Part shown: positions 6,714-15,630 of the stretch, piece after piece
Numbering within the stretch: position 1 is the stretch's first letter
Layout of the letters: every line of letters begins with the position of its first letter
From: Bacillota bacterium
GTDB lineage: Bacteria; Bacillota; Clostridia; Oscillospirales; Acutalibacteraceae
DNA: 19,902 nucleotides
Direction: 5' to 3'
Assembly (NCBI GenBank): GCA_030705695.1
Contig: JAUZPX010000028.1
Span: 1-19,902 of the forward strand
Notes under the pieces: generated by a model
The model's database searches: none
What the model was told of the DNA's origin: nothing
Seen by the model: only the letters and a program-made list of their open reading frames with translations
Program-made: the position numbers and the translations under genes

Positions 6714-7859
6714 TTAAATCTTTCTAAAATCCTTTAGCATCTTATTAATTGCTATTGCATCTCTATATTCCTTTTTAGTTGAATCCCTAATGTAGCCCTT
6801 TAATTCAGAGAAAAGAGGCACTTGAACATCTTTTGAATAGTCACTAAACTTATTAACATTTTGTCTTACATAATCTTCAAAGCCCTGTTTTTCACTTTCT
6901 GAATTAAAAATTAATATACACTCCAAAAAGTGCATATACGCAAACTCATCAAAATATTCACCACTATTTAAATAATATTGATGAACAATATATTCTAATG
7001 AATCACGAATAAAATAGCTATATGTAATATCAAAATTTTCATAATCAGGAGTTTTTTCAAAACGAATATATTCTTGTAACGCAGTTGGTGTAAAAAAATT
7101 AACTCCATCTAATCCAACCGCTCCTAATGAGACTAACTTTGTTTGATGGTAATAAATATTTATATCATACCAATATGGATCTTTATTCGTTTGGGCAAAT
7201 ACATAAAAAGCATTACGATTTCTATCTACTTCTATTTTTTCTATTTTAAACTCAGGTGCAAACTTATAGTATTTAAGAAAGGTTTCGTCTTCGGAATAAA
7301 CCCAATCTTTAGGAAATTCTAAATAATAAGTAACTCTTTCCAATGGGGTTTCATTTAATCGAAAGCGCTTTTTCCATAGCTGTTCAATATGACAAATGTC
7401 AGCCGAACGGTTTGTAGGTGTATTAGTTTCTTGTATTCTGGTATATATATTATTCGGATTAACACCTTTATACCCTTCCGTTAAAAAATAAGGAGTATAA
7501 TAATCATTTTTAATAACAATTATGTCAATTTCACGACTACCAATTTTAATCGTCTTTACATAAACAGTTGGTCTAATTCCACCTGCAAATTTTTTGTCTT
7601 TAAGGAAATCAACAATATTCTGAGTGTTTTTTCTGTTTTTATCAGTAGACACATCTATATAATTAAAATCATTTTCTTCATCTACTCCAATAATAATGTA
7701 TGCGTCCTTATTTTCAAGGTTATTTGCCATACAAATAATATCATGTAACAAATCTTGATCTTTGTTGCCATACCATTCTCTTTTTATATCGAAATATGAA
7801 CGTTCTTTTTTTAATGAAATAAGACTAACTATTTCTTCTATAAAGCTATCCTCATCCAT
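6714..7859 (-). CDS. AlbA_2 (Schlafen-type) domain protein, putative ATP- or nucleic-acid-binding
   Basis: A 381-residue protein with an N-terminal AlbA_2 domain at about 15-160: the charged FDIKREW motif (23-29), an Ala-Asn segment MANNLENKD (44-52), the core strand YIIIGVDEEN (54-63), and later IYTRIQETNTPTNRSADI (138-155), which matches the YxRxGxxTxxA tail of the domain. AlbA_2 proteins are annotated as ATP-binding or putative transcriptional regulators, and several occur in phage-defence loci or as Schlafen-like nucleases. Residues about 185-381 match no domain I recognise and lack the usual winged-helix end. The start is supported by AAGGAG 7 bp upstream. It lies 24 bp downstream of dut and is probably cotranscribed with it. 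Its very AT-rich sequence differs from the core genes on both sides, which suggests acquisition. The defence role is inference. Confidence 0.75.
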   Translation of the reverse strand: MDEDSFIEEIVSLISLKKERSYFDIKREWYGNKDQDLLHDIICMANNLENKDAYIIIGVDEENDFNYIDVSTDKNRKNTQNIVDFLKDKKFAGGIRPTVYVKTIKIGSREIDIIVIKNDYYTPYFLTEGYKGVNPNNIYTRIQETNTPTNRSADICHIEQLWKKRFRLNETPLERVTYYLEFPKDWVYSEDETFLKYYKFAPEFKIEKIEVDRNRNAFYVFAQTNKDPYWYDINIYYHQTKLVSLGAVGLDGVNFFTPTALQEYIRFEKTPDYENFDITYSYFIRDSLEYIVHQYYLNSGEYFDEFAYMHFLECILIFNSESEKQGFEDYVRQNVNKFSDYSKDVQVPLFSELKGYIRDSTKKEYRDAIAINKMLKDFRKI

Positions 7860-7883
7860 ACAATTACTCCTTTTTGATGAATT

Positions 7884-8330
7884 TTACCTCTTCCCTGTCG
7901 AGCCGAATCCCCCGCTGCTGCGCTGGGTATCGTCTAAAGAGTCAACTTCTGAAATCAGAAAATTTAAAACAGGCATGATAACCATTTGTGCAATGCGATC
8001 GTCAGGCATTATCGTATATGGTTCGCTGCTTAAATTGCATAGCCCGACACATATTTCGCCACGATAATCGCTGTCTACCACACCGACTCCGTTTGAAAGC
8101 CCTATCCCATGATTTATTGCTAGCCCGCTTCTTGCAAAAACAAACGCTGCACAATCCTCGTTTGGCAGGGCAATTGCAATACCCGTTGGAACAAGTACAG
8201 ATTCACCTGCTTCAAGGGTAATGGGTTCTGAAATGCATGCATATAAATCCATTCCAGCTGAGCCTTTTGTTGCACAAACTGGAATTTTTGCGTTTTCTTT
8301 GATTTTCATTATTTTAATTTGATTTTCCAT
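7884..8330 (-). CDS. dut: Deoxyuridine 5'-triphosphate nucleotidohydrolase (dUTPase)
   Basis: This enzyme hydrolyses dUTP to dUMP and pyrophosphate, keeping uracil out of DNA and feeding dTMP synthesis. The 148-residue product shows all five trimeric-dUTPase motifs: AGMDLYA at 25-31, ARSGLA at 66-71, GVVDSDYRGE at 83-92 with the catalytic Asp at 86, RIAQMVI at 112-118, and the P-loop-like RSSGGFGSTG at 137-146. Its length is normal for the trimeric type. The ATG at 8330 is chosen because an AGGTAG element precedes it and because the frame upstream runs into the promoter region. It is the first gene of a minus-strand unit whose second gene is the AlbA_2 protein. Confidence 0.96.
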   Translation of the reverse strand: MENQIKIMKIKENAKIPVCATKGSAGMDLYACISEPITLEAGESVLVPTGIAIALPNEDCAAFVFARSGLAINHGIGLSNGVGVVDSDYRGEICVGLCNLSSEPYTIMPDDRIAQMVIMPVLNFLISEVDSLDDTQRSSGGFGSTGKR

Positions 8331-8360
8331 AAATCTACCTGCCTGTTTTTCTATATATTT

Positions 8361-8390
8361 ATTATATCTTCTTGCAAAAAGCAATATCAA
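8361..8390 (-). promoter_or_regulatory. Promoter of dut
   Basis: On the minus strand TTGATA (8385-8390) and TATAAT (8361-8366) are 18 bp apart. Transcription would start near 8354, giving a leader of about 24 nt before the dut ATG. Confidence 0.65.
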
Positions 8391-8436
8391 TAATGCAAAA
8401 TTTATCTTACGCTGAAAGATGTTTTTTCTTTCTTGC

Positions 8437-8484
8437 AGGATATTTCTGTAAAAAAATTATAATTATGCAATAAACAAATATCCT
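8437..8484. repeat. Perfect 9-bp inverted repeat between the U32 gene and dut
   Basis: AGGATATTT at 8437-8445 is the exact reverse complement of AAATATCCT at 8476-8484, with a 30-base AT-rich loop. On the plus strand the right arm runs into a T tract. On the minus strand, the expected direction of transcription, no T tract follows. It might help to end the U32 transcript or act as a binding site; neither is shown. Confidence 0.4.
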
Positions 8485-8549
8485 TTTTTCTAAAATAAAA
8501 TTATCATTTATAAACTATTTTTCTAAGAATGAAATTAATAGTTTTTAAA

Positions 8550-10610
8550 TCATTTTACTCCTCGAAAGTACAATCCACGTGTTAATTGTTTGTCAAACGT
8601 GTTTTTTGTGTGAAAAATACGTAATGTTTCCTTGTTTTCCACATAGTTTTCCACATAAATTAGCATTGTGTGAAAATCCAGATTGATTGAATCATTAATC
8701 TTATCAAGAATAATAAGCGGAACCAAGTTCAAAATTTCTGTTGAAATTCCATCACAAATCGTTGTGAAACGTTCTTTTTTTCGGTCTGTTAGCGAAGAAA
8801 TCCTCGTGCAATTTTTGCATTGTGCACTTGCATTTTTTGACGGACAATTTCTTACAAGCATCAAAGGCAACCTGCCGTATGATATAACACCAATTGGCAA
8901 AATCTTTCTAAGTTTTGTGATTTCACTCAGTGTAAGCTCAAAAGATACCTCCGCATCACACAGCCCCATTTTTTTATAGGCTGCCAGTGCATATGAATTT
9001 GTAATATTAAGTCCGAATCCGCCATGGATACTGAATCCGCTGTCTTTCAAAAGGTGTACTGCTCCGATATTAGACGCCAATATATCTTTTATTCCGCTTG
9101 ATTTTACAATTTCAAGCTGTTTTAAAATCTTTGCCTCTATCCCGAACATACCACGAGGAATTTCAACTCCTACGTTAAAACCCTGCCTAATAAGTTTTAT
9201 AAGCTCATCAGATTTTGAAAACAGAGGAACAAAAATCATCTCAGCTTCTTTGAATTCTTCAGGAATTTCGGTATTTTTAAATCTTGCCCTCAACTTTATT
9301 TGCTTTTCATTAGGTTTTTCAGTTTCTAAATCAAAAGAAGGCATATTAAAATCAATGATCTCACGTTCACAGCGTAAAAGCGTCAATTTTTCAATTGCAT
9401 TTCTGCGTATATTGTTCAGCTGAGAAAGAGGAATTGTCAAGCCGTCATCAATTTTGCATGTTAAATTATGAAGATAAAATGGAGTTCCTCCCGTTTTTTT
9501 CAGCTGCTGTCTGCATTTTTCTTCTGTTATGGGTGTATTTATTGCTTTTTGAGCATTTTCGCCGTTTATTCGAACAGTATGCTCCCCATCGCTGACAGAA
9601 ATCAAAACAGGCTTGTCCTTAAAAATTTCAATAGAGAAATCAAGCGGAATCGTTTGCGGCTCTTCCTTATACATTTGGCGGATTTCCGCAAGAATTGGCT
9701 CTGCTGCCTGTACATTTTCTTTTGTACGAATTCCAAACATTTCACGACCGAGTTTACCGTGATAATATCCGTCCGTAAACCCCGAACGAGAGAAAATCGC
9801 CTCAAGATCGTTATTGGTTTTTTCGTTGACAAAGCCATCATCAAGGCTTTTACGGCAAGCATAAGTCGCAAGAGCGACATATTCAGGACGTTTCATGCGT
9901 CCTTCAATTTTCGCACTGACAACGCCAATTTCGGCAAGCTCACGAAGATAATCAATGTGTGACATATCTTTAAGGCTTAAATCATATCCTGTACCTTCCG
10001 GAGCCATAAAAGGCAAGCGGCACGGTTGAGCGCATCGCCCACGGTTACCGCTGCGGGAACCAAGCATTGCACTGAAATAGCACTGCCCCGATACACACAT
10101 ACATAAAGCCCCATGAACAAAGACTTCCAGTTCAATAGGGCAGCTTTTTACAATTTCTTCAATCTCTTTTTTTGACAGTTCTCTTGCCAATACAACACGC
10201 TTAAAACCTAACTCATACAAAGCTTTCGCACCTGACGGAGTATGCACCGACATTTGTGTTGAGCCGTGAAGGCGAATTTCCGGAGCAGCCTGCAAAAGCA
10301 GTGTTGCAAGCCCTAAATCCTGTACTATAATTGCATCAATTCCGATTTCAACAGCTGTTTTTGCAAGCATAACGGCATCTTGCATTTCATTGTCTTTTAT
10401 TACTGTGTTAAGCGTTAAATATACCTTAACATTTCTGTTATGGCAATAACATACGGCGGCTTTAAGATCATCAAAAGAAAAATTCACGGCTGCCGCTCTT
10501 GCGCTAAAACTTTCCGCACCAAGATAAACGGCATCGGCGCCCATACGCACCGCCGGATATAACGACTCTATTGAGCCGACAGGAGCGAGAATTTCAAGTT
10601 TTCCTGCCAT
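8550..10610 (-). CDS. U32-family protein (collagenase-like / RlhA-like) with DUF3656-type extension
   Basis: A 686-residue member of peptidase family U32. The N-terminal TIM-barrel-like domain begins LEILAPVGSIESLYPAV and includes GADAVYLGAESFSAR at 24-38. The family signature EVFVHGALCMCVSGQC occupies 162-177, followed by GNRGRCAQPCR at 188-198; cysteines 170, 177, 193 and 197 are candidate Fe-S ligands. Work on E. coli RlhA (YdcP) showed that this branch hydroxylates 23S rRNA C2501, and other members act in tRNA or ubiquinone hydroxylation, so an RNA-modifying role is more likely than proteolysis. A second Cys-rich segment near the C-terminus (RNCPSKN, then CKNC) is typical of long clostridial members. 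The ATG at 10610 is preferred to the TTG at 10637. The gene begins inside the 3' end of zapA, a 17-bp overlap that implies translational coupling. Confidence 0.88.
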   Translation of the reverse strand: MAGKLEILAPVGSIESLYPAVRMGADAVYLGAESFSARAAAVNFSFDDLKAAVCYCHNRNVKVYLTLNTVIKDNEMQDAVMLAKTAVEIGIDAIIVQDLGLATLLLQAAPEIRLHGSTQMSVHTPSGAKALYELGFKRVVLARELSKKEIEEIVKSCPIELEVFVHGALCMCVSGQCYFSAMLGSRSGNRGRCAQPCRLPFMAPEGTGYDLSLKDMSHIDYLRELAEIGVVSAKIEGRMKRPEYVALATYACRKSLDDGFVNEKTNNDLEAIFSRSGFTDGYYHGKLGREMFGIRTKENVQAAEPILAEIRQMYKEEPQTIPLDFSIEIFKDKPVLISVSDGEHTVRINGENAQKAINTPITEEKCRQQLKKTGGTPFYLHNLTCKIDDGLTIPLSQLNNIRRNAIEKLTLLRCEREIIDFNMPSFDLETEKPNEKQIKLRARFKNTEIPEEFKEAEMIFVPLFSKSDELIKLIRQGFNVGVEIPRGMFGIEAKILKQLEIVKSSGIKDILASNIGAVHLLKDSGFSIHGGFGLNITNSYALAAYKKMGLCDAEVSFELTLSEITKLRKILPIGVISYGRLPLMLVRNCPSKNASAQCKNCTRISSLTDRKKERFTTICDGISTEILNLVPLIILDKINDSINLDFHTMLIYVENYVENKETLRIFHTKNTFDKQLTRGLYFRGVK

Positions 10611-11022
10611 TTGTCTGCCCGCCTTTGTTTTGCTCAAAAAGACTTATTTGGTTTTTATCGTGGAGATCTGTATTGCTTTGATTTTTCAGTTTAAGTTTTA
10701 AATCTGAAATCTGATTGCGCAGATTTTCAATTTCTTTTTGCAGTCTTTCCTGCTCGGCATGGTTTGCCGACGCTGACTGTAAATAGTCCTGAATCTGATT
10801 GCGCAAAAGTTCAACGATTTCGTTGGCTTTTTCAAGATCGTCACAATAATCCAGTGCTGAAAGTATTGCGGCTCCGCTCGAAGAAAGCCACGGATTTTCA
10901 TCTCCGAGAGCTTTTATTTTTGCGCTGACTTTGCTTCCGACAGAACGAATTCTATCCTCATCATCCTCAACAATTACTTTGAAAGATTGCCCGCAAATGT
11001 TTAATTTCACAATATCTCCCAC
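10594..11022 (-). CDS. zapA: Cell division protein ZapA
   Basis: ZapA binds FtsZ and bundles its filaments at the division ring. The 142-residue product begins with the small ZapA fold (VKLNICGQSFKVIVEDDEDRIRSVGSKVS) and the conserved helix WLSSSGAAILSALDYCDDLEKANE. A long Lys/Glu/Asn/Gln-rich coiled coil extends from about residue 65 to 120. Clostridial ZapA proteins are often this long, with an extended coiled coil. The GTG at 11022 is chosen because AAGAGG at 11031-11036 lies 8 bp upstream; the GTG at 11031 overlaps that site. The pairing of zapA with a downstream U32 gene recurs in Firmicutes, though a functional link is not established. Confidence 0.88.
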   Translation of the reverse strand: MGDIVKLNICGQSFKVIVEDDEDRIRSVGSKVSAKIKALGDENPWLSSSGAAILSALDYCDDLEKANEIVELLRNQIQDYLQSASANHAEQERLQKEIENLRNQISDLKLKLKNQSNTDLHDKNQISLFEQNKGGQTNGRKT

Positions 11023-11036
11023 GATTTTCACCTCTT
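11023..11036 (-). promoter_or_regulatory. Ribosome binding site that sets the zapA start
   Basis: On the minus strand AAGAGG, extended to AAGAGGTGA, lies 8 bp before the GTG at 11022. It favours that start over the GTG at 11031, which would have no spacing. Confidence 0.6.
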
Positions 11037-11054
11037 AACATTAATATTACATTT

Positions 11055-11095
11055 ATTATAATATATATTGTCGAATTTTAAAATAGAAAACTCAA
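11055..11095 (-). promoter_or_regulatory. Candidate promoter region of zapA-U32
   Basis: On the minus strand TTGAGT (11090-11095) is 17 bp from GACAAT (11067-11072). A consensus TATAAT also lies at 11055-11060 but lacks a good -35. Either could serve; the exact start is unresolved. Confidence 0.4.
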
Positions 11096-11220
11096 AAAAC
11101 AGCGTTATGGTAAAAATATTCTTTGGCTCTTTGCGGCATAATAACTAGAAGGGTTTACCGTTTTAATTTATACTCTTTTATGCACTTTGTAGATTTTTGT
11201 CTTAAAACTAATGTTTTCCA

Positions 11221-11249
11221 TTGAAATAAAACTAACCTTATTGTATAAT
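11221..11249 (+). promoter_or_regulatory. Promoter of the alpha-glucan degradation operon
   Basis: TTGAAA at 11221-11226 and a perfect TATAAT at 11244-11249 are exactly 17 bp apart. Transcription would start near 11256, giving a leader of about 68 nt. No cre-like box was found close to it. Confidence 0.8.
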
Positions 11250-11310
11250 TTTAGAAGTTATATAACCAATTTATGGCACATAAATCTAGAGTGCCCATGT
11301 TTATATATAT

Positions 11311-11317
11311 GTGGAGG
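11311..11317 (+). promoter_or_regulatory. Ribosome binding site that sets the phosphorylase start
   Basis: GGAGG within 11311-11317 lies about 7 bp before the ATG at 11324. The in-frame ATG at 11273 has no comparable site and would add 17 residues unlike the family. Confidence 0.85.
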
Positions 11318-11323
11318 ACGAAA

Positions 11324-13726
11324 ATGAAATATAACCTCTCAGCAAAAGAGATTAAAGCACTGATTGAATCAAACTTATCACACAGCTTTGGTTTGACTCC
11401 CGATTCTGCTACCGATGAGCAATTTTATGAAGTCGTTTCGCTTATTGTTCGGGATTTAATGAATAAGGGCTACAAAGAATTTACTCAAAAAACCAAAAAG
11501 CAAGAGAAAAAAACAGTTTATTATCTCTGTATGGAGTTTTTAATGGGACGTTCTTTGAAAAACTCCTTATTTAATTTGGGCTTGGAAAACAATTTTCAAA
11601 AAGCACTTTCTGATTTAGGGATTAAACTTTGTAATTTATACGAACAAGAACCTGATGCCGGGCTTGGAAACGGTGGACTCGGGCGTCTTGCCGCCTGCTT
11701 TCTTGACGCTCTTGCAACAGGCGAATACCCTGCTATGGGGTATTCTCTGCGGTATGAATACGGTATCTTCAGCCAAAAACTTATTGATGGCTGGCAGACT
11801 GAACTGCCCGAATTTTGGCTTCCAGGCGGAAAAGTTTGGTTACAGGCACATCCCGAAGATTCAGTAAACATTCAGTTTAATGGCAAACTGAATGAAAAAT
11901 GGGATAACGGATTTTATCAGGTAGCTGTTGTTGACACTACCGATGTTACTGCCGTTCCTTATGATATGCTCGTTGCAGGTTACGGCGGAAAAGGTATTAC
12001 ACGTCTTCGCTTGTGGGCAGCTGAATCTAAAGATTTTAATATGCAGCTCTTTAATGACGGCGAATACTTGCGTGCTATTGAGCAAAACGCAATGGCAGAA
12101 ACAATTACAAAAGTACTGTACCCCGGCGACAATCACGCCGAGGGTAAAAGCCTGCGTTTAAATCAACAATATTTTCTTGTTTCCGCAACAATTCAGGATA
12201 TTATTCATCGTCACTTAAGGGCTCATTCGACACTTGATAACCTGCCGCAGCTTGTTTCAATTCACCTAAACGATACACATCCCGTTCTTGCTGTTCCTGA
12301 ACTGATGCGCATTATAATGGACGAATGCGGATACAGCTGGGATGATGCTTGGGAAATCGTTTCAAAAACAGTAGCATATACAAATCACACCGTTATGCGT
12401 GAGGCTTTGGAATGCTGGGGCGAAGATATGTTTTGCCTAAAACTGCCACGTATTTACCAAATCATCTGTGAGCTGAACCGTCGTTTCTGCTGCTTGCTTT
12501 CAGATATGGGTGTTGAACAACCTCAGGTTGATCGTATGTCAATAATCAATGGCGGCGTTGTACGCATGGCAAATCTTGCAGTATTTGCAAGTTATCAGGT
12601 AAATGGCGTTTCAAAACTCCACAGCGACATATTAGTAGATACCGTTTTTCATGATTTTTACACAGTATTTCCTGAAAAGTTCGGAAACGTAACAAACGGA
12701 ATCGCCACTCGCAGATGGCTGAATCAGTCTAACCCCGACCTTTCGGCGCTTATTTCTGATCTTATCGGCAAAGAATATATTACAGACGCTTCACAGCTTT
12801 CAAAACTTATGGAATTCAAAGATAATTCCGATGTATTAAAAGCGCTTGCCGATATTAAGCTGAAAAACAAAGTACGAATGGCTAACCATATAAATAAAAT
12901 CAGCGGTGTAAACATTGACCCTAATTCAATTTTCGATGTTCAAGTCAAGCGTCTTCACGAATATAAACGTCAGCTGATGAACGCATTGAACATCTACACC
13001 GATTACCAGATGCTCCGTGGAAATTCCGACATGGATTTTGTACCAAAGACATATATTTTCGGTGCTAAAGCTGCACCCGGCTACTATTTTGCAAAACAGA
13101 TTATTCAATTTATCGTTGATTTAAGCAATAAAATCAATTCAGATCCAAAAATCAGTGAAAAGCTGAAAGTTTTCTTCCTAGAGGATTATAATGTAACAAA
13201 AGCGCAGCTTTTAATCCCAGCTGCTGAAATAAGCGAGCAGATTTCTCTTGCCGGAACTGAAGCAAGCGGTACAGGTAACATGAAATTCATGATTAACGGT
13301 GCAATCACCCTCGGAACTTTAGATGGTGCAAATGTTGAAATTCATGAAGTTGTCGGTAATGATAACATAATTCTTTTCGGTATGAACGCAGCACAAGCGG
13401 AAAATCTCAAATGCAACTATAATCCTTATCTGCATTATCAGAACAATAATGTTATTCGAAAGGCAATCGATGAAATCGGCGGAACAAAGTTTTCTCCGAT
13501 TGCGCAATCATTACTGTATAACGACCCATACATGGTTATGGCAGACTTTGCCGATTATAAGAAAGCACAGCAATATGCAAGCGAGCTTTACAAAAATTCT
13601 GAGGTTTGGAACCGTATGTCACTTGTAAATATTGCAAACTCTGGTATTTTCTCGGCTGACAGGGCTATTGAAGAATACGCACGTAAAATCTGGAACTTAA
13701 AGCCTGTAAGCAATTTAAAAAAATGA
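11324..13726 (+). CDS. glgP: Glycogen/maltodextrin phosphorylase
   Basis: This enzyme cleaves terminal alpha-1,4 bonds of glycogen or maltodextrin with phosphate, releasing glucose-1-phosphate (GT35, PLP-dependent). The 800-residue product has the family length. Visible landmarks are YYLCMEFLMGRSL, the glycine loop EPDAGLGNGGLGRLAACF, HLNDTHPV, NHTVMREALE, NVTNGIATRRWL, VKRLHEYKRQLMN, and the PLP site EASGTGNMKFMINGAITLGT with the Schiff-base lysine at residue 654. There is no signal peptide, so it acts in the cytoplasm. Glycogen and maltodextrin phosphorylases cannot be told apart by eye, and the symbol is used in the broad sense. It is first in a two-gene operon, 21 bp before a GH13 alpha-glycosidase that can shorten chains or act near branches that stop the phosphorylase. 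Confidence 0.96.
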   Translation: MKYNLSAKEIKALIESNLSHSFGLTPDSATDEQFYEVVSLIVRDLMNKGYKEFTQKTKKQEKKTVYYLCMEFLMGRSLKNSLFNLGLENNFQKALSDLGIKLCNLYEQEPDAGLGNGGLGRLAACFLDALATGEYPAMGYSLRYEYGIFSQKLIDGWQTELPEFWLPGGKVWLQAHPEDSVNIQFNGKLNEKWDNGFYQVAVVDTTDVTAVPYDMLVAGYGGKGITRLRLWAAESKDFNMQLFNDGEYLRAIEQNAMAETITKVLYPGDNHAEGKSLRLNQQYFLVSATIQDIIHRHLRAHSTLDNLPQLVSIHLNDTHPVLAVPELMRIIMDECGYSWDDAWEIVSKTVAYTNHTVMREALECWGEDMFCLKLPRIYQIICELNRRFCCLLSDMGVEQPQVDRMSIINGGVVRMANLAVFASYQVNGVSKLHSDILVDTVFHDFYTVFPEKFGNVTNGIATRRWLNQSNPDLSALISDLIGKEYITDASQLSKLMEFKDNSDVLKALADIKLKNKVRMANHINKISGVNIDPNSIFDVQVKRLHEYKRQLMNALNIYTDYQMLRGNSDMDFVPKTYIFGAKAAPGYYFAKQIIQFIVDLSNKINSDPKISEKLKVFFLEDYNVTKAQLLIPAAEISEQISLAGTEASGTGNMKFMINGAITLGTLDGANVEIHEVVGNDNIILFGMNAAQAENLKCNYNPYLHYQNNNVIRKAIDEIGGTKFSPIAQSLLYNDPYMVMADFADYKKAQQYASELYKNSEVWNRMSLVNIANSGIFSADRAIEEYARKIWNLKPVSNLKK

Positions 13727-13747
13727 TTAATAAAAGGATTTATCTGT

Positions 13748-15613
13748 ATGAACTTTCCCTATGACTCCAGAAACAGCTTTTATAAATCACCATTCGGTGC
13801 CGTGGAGCTCAGAACAAAAATTCACTTTAGAATTTTATTACCAAAAGAAACCCGATGTATTTCCGCCTCACTAGCCATAAAAAATGACTGTGAAAGTAAC
13901 TGGGAATATGTAAATATGTTCTGGAGCGGTTCATTCGGCAATAATAACGAAATTTGGGAATGCGACTTCATCCCCACAAAGCTTGGTCTTTATTGGCACG
14001 GATTTCGTCTTTCAACATCAGATGGTGTACGATATATCAACCCTTCTTTCCGTTCAAAGGGCGAAATTAAAAACAATCCCGGCGGTGCTTGGCAAATTAC
14101 AGTATACGAGAAAAACTTCGACACTCCGAAGTGGCCTGTCGGCGGTGTTATGTATCAGATTTTCCCTGATCGCTTTTTCTTTTCAGGCAATCGAAAGCAA
14201 AATGTGTATCCTGACAAAATTATTCGAGAAAACTGGGGCGAAACCCCTAATTGGCAGCCAAATGAACGTGGTGTCATAACAAATTCAGACTTCTTTATGG
14301 GCGACTTGCAGGGAATTATCGAAAAACTTGACTATCTTGAAGAACTTGGCGTTACATGCATTTACTTAAATCCGATTTTTGAGGCCTATTCCAATCATAG
14401 ATATGATACAGCGAATTATGAAAAAGTTGATCCGATTCTCGGTACAAACGAGGATTTTGAAAAGTTGTGCAAAGCTGCAAAAAAGCGCGGCATTCATGTA
14501 ATAAACGACGGCGTCTTCAGCCACACTGGCAGCGACAGCATTTATTTCAATCGTAACGGCCGTTATAAAAACGATGGCGCTTATCAATCACAATCTTCAC
14601 CGTATTATAGTTGGTATAAATTTGACAACTGGCCATACAATTATCATTCCTGGTGGGGGTTTGATACGCTTCCAGAAGTCAACGAACTTGATCCGTCATA
14701 TAATGAATATATTAACGGCAAAGATGGCATCATCCAAAAATGGATTAAAGCAGGAAACTCCGGATGGAGGCTTGATGTTGCCGATGAACTTCCCGACGGT
14801 TTCCTTGAAAACATGCGCAAAGCTGTAAAAAGCGAAAATCCTGAAGGACTTATTATCGGCGAAGTTTGGGAAGACGCTTCAAACAAAGAAAGCTATGGCT
14901 CAAGGCGGCAATTTTTGCTTGGCAACCAGCTTGACAGCGTAATGAATTATCCATTTCGCTGTGCTATTCTTGATTTTCTGCGCGGTGCAGACGGTGCCGA
15001 TGTCATAGACCGTATTCTTGCAATTATCGAAAATTACCCTCGTCCTGTTTTACGAGTACTCATGAACATGCTGAGTACCCATGACACTGAACGAGCCATA
15101 ACGGTAATTGCAGGTGACCCCCTGAATGGGCGAGGACGAGATTGGCAGGCAAATACAAAGTTATCTAAAGAGCAGCGAGCTCGTGGACTTCGGCTTATGA
15201 AAGTTGCGGCTGGCATTTTATATACACTGCCTGGATTCCCCTGCATTTACTACGGAGACGAAGCAGGTATGGAAGGCTACCGTGATCCATTTAACCGCTG
15301 TTGCTACCCTTGGGGACAGGAAAATACAGAACTTGTCAATTGGCATAAAAGCCTAGGCAGTTTGCGCAAATCATGCTCCGCATTATGCGATGGCGAAATA
15401 AATGACGCATATTCCCACGGAAGTTTGCTGTCATACATACGCCACGATGAGCATTCGGCACTTTTCTGCGCTTTCAATTACAGCGAGGACGATCTTATAC
15501 TTGATGTCCCCCCCGGTTACAGCAAAGGGACCCCATTGTTTGGTACAAAACAATTGGATGGTAAGTTTGTTGTTCCTGCTGAAGGCTGTGCGTTCGTTAT
15601 GATAAATAGTTAA
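13748..15613 (+). CDS. GH13 alpha-glycosidase (neopullulanase / cyclomaltodextrinase type)
   Basis: A 621-residue GH13 enzyme expected to hydrolyse maltodextrins, cyclodextrins or pullulan inside the cell. Residues 1-125 form an N-terminal beta domain like those of CBM34-bearing alpha-glycosidases. The catalytic barrel begins at WPVGGVMYQIFPDRF (129-143). Conserved regions are: region I DGVFSH (254-259), region II GWRLDVADE (339-347) with nucleophile Asp343, region III IIGEVWED (369-376) with acid/base Glu372, and region IV STHD (443-446). YYGDEAGMEG follows near residue 510, and a C-terminal beta domain ends the protein. No signal peptide or surface-anchor domain is seen. AAAGGA lies upstream of the ATG. 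It follows glgP by 21 bp, and a strong terminator follows it. Exact substrate preference cannot be read from sequence. Confidence 0.92.
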   Translation: MNFPYDSRNSFYKSPFGAVELRTKIHFRILLPKETRCISASLAIKNDCESNWEYVNMFWSGSFGNNNEIWECDFIPTKLGLYWHGFRLSTSDGVRYINPSFRSKGEIKNNPGGAWQITVYEKNFDTPKWPVGGVMYQIFPDRFFFSGNRKQNVYPDKIIRENWGETPNWQPNERGVITNSDFFMGDLQGIIEKLDYLEELGVTCIYLNPIFEAYSNHRYDTANYEKVDPILGTNEDFEKLCKAAKKRGIHVINDGVFSHTGSDSIYFNRNGRYKNDGAYQSQSSPYYSWYKFDNWPYNYHSWWGFDTLPEVNELDPSYNEYINGKDGIIQKWIKAGNSGWRLDVADELPDGFLENMRKAVKSENPEGLIIGEVWEDASNKESYGSRRQFLLGNQLDSVMNYPFRCAILDFLRGADGADVIDRILAIIENYPRPVLRVLMNMLSTHDTERAITVIAGDPLNGRGRDWQANTKLSKEQRARGLRLMKVAAGILYTLPGFPCIYYGDEAGMEGYRDPFNRCCYPWGQENTELVNWHKSLGSLRKSCSALCDGEINDAYSHGSLLSYIRHDEHSALFCAFNYSEDDLILDVPPGYSKGTPLFGTKQLDGKFVVPAEGCAFVMINS

Positions 15614-15630
15614 TTAGCTATGATATTTTT

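Noticed and set aside
8331..8390. Longer dUTPase with 20 extra residues
   Set aside because: The extension would be translated from the promoter itself; the ATG at 8330 gives the normal length.
10611..10637. TTG start for the U32 protein
   Set aside because: The ATG at 10610 begins directly with the conserved N-terminus; the TTG adds residues that do not belong to the family.
11273..11323. Longer phosphorylase with 17 extra N-terminal residues
   Set aside because: GGAGG correctly placed before the ATG at 11324 decides the start; the extra residues do not resemble the family.
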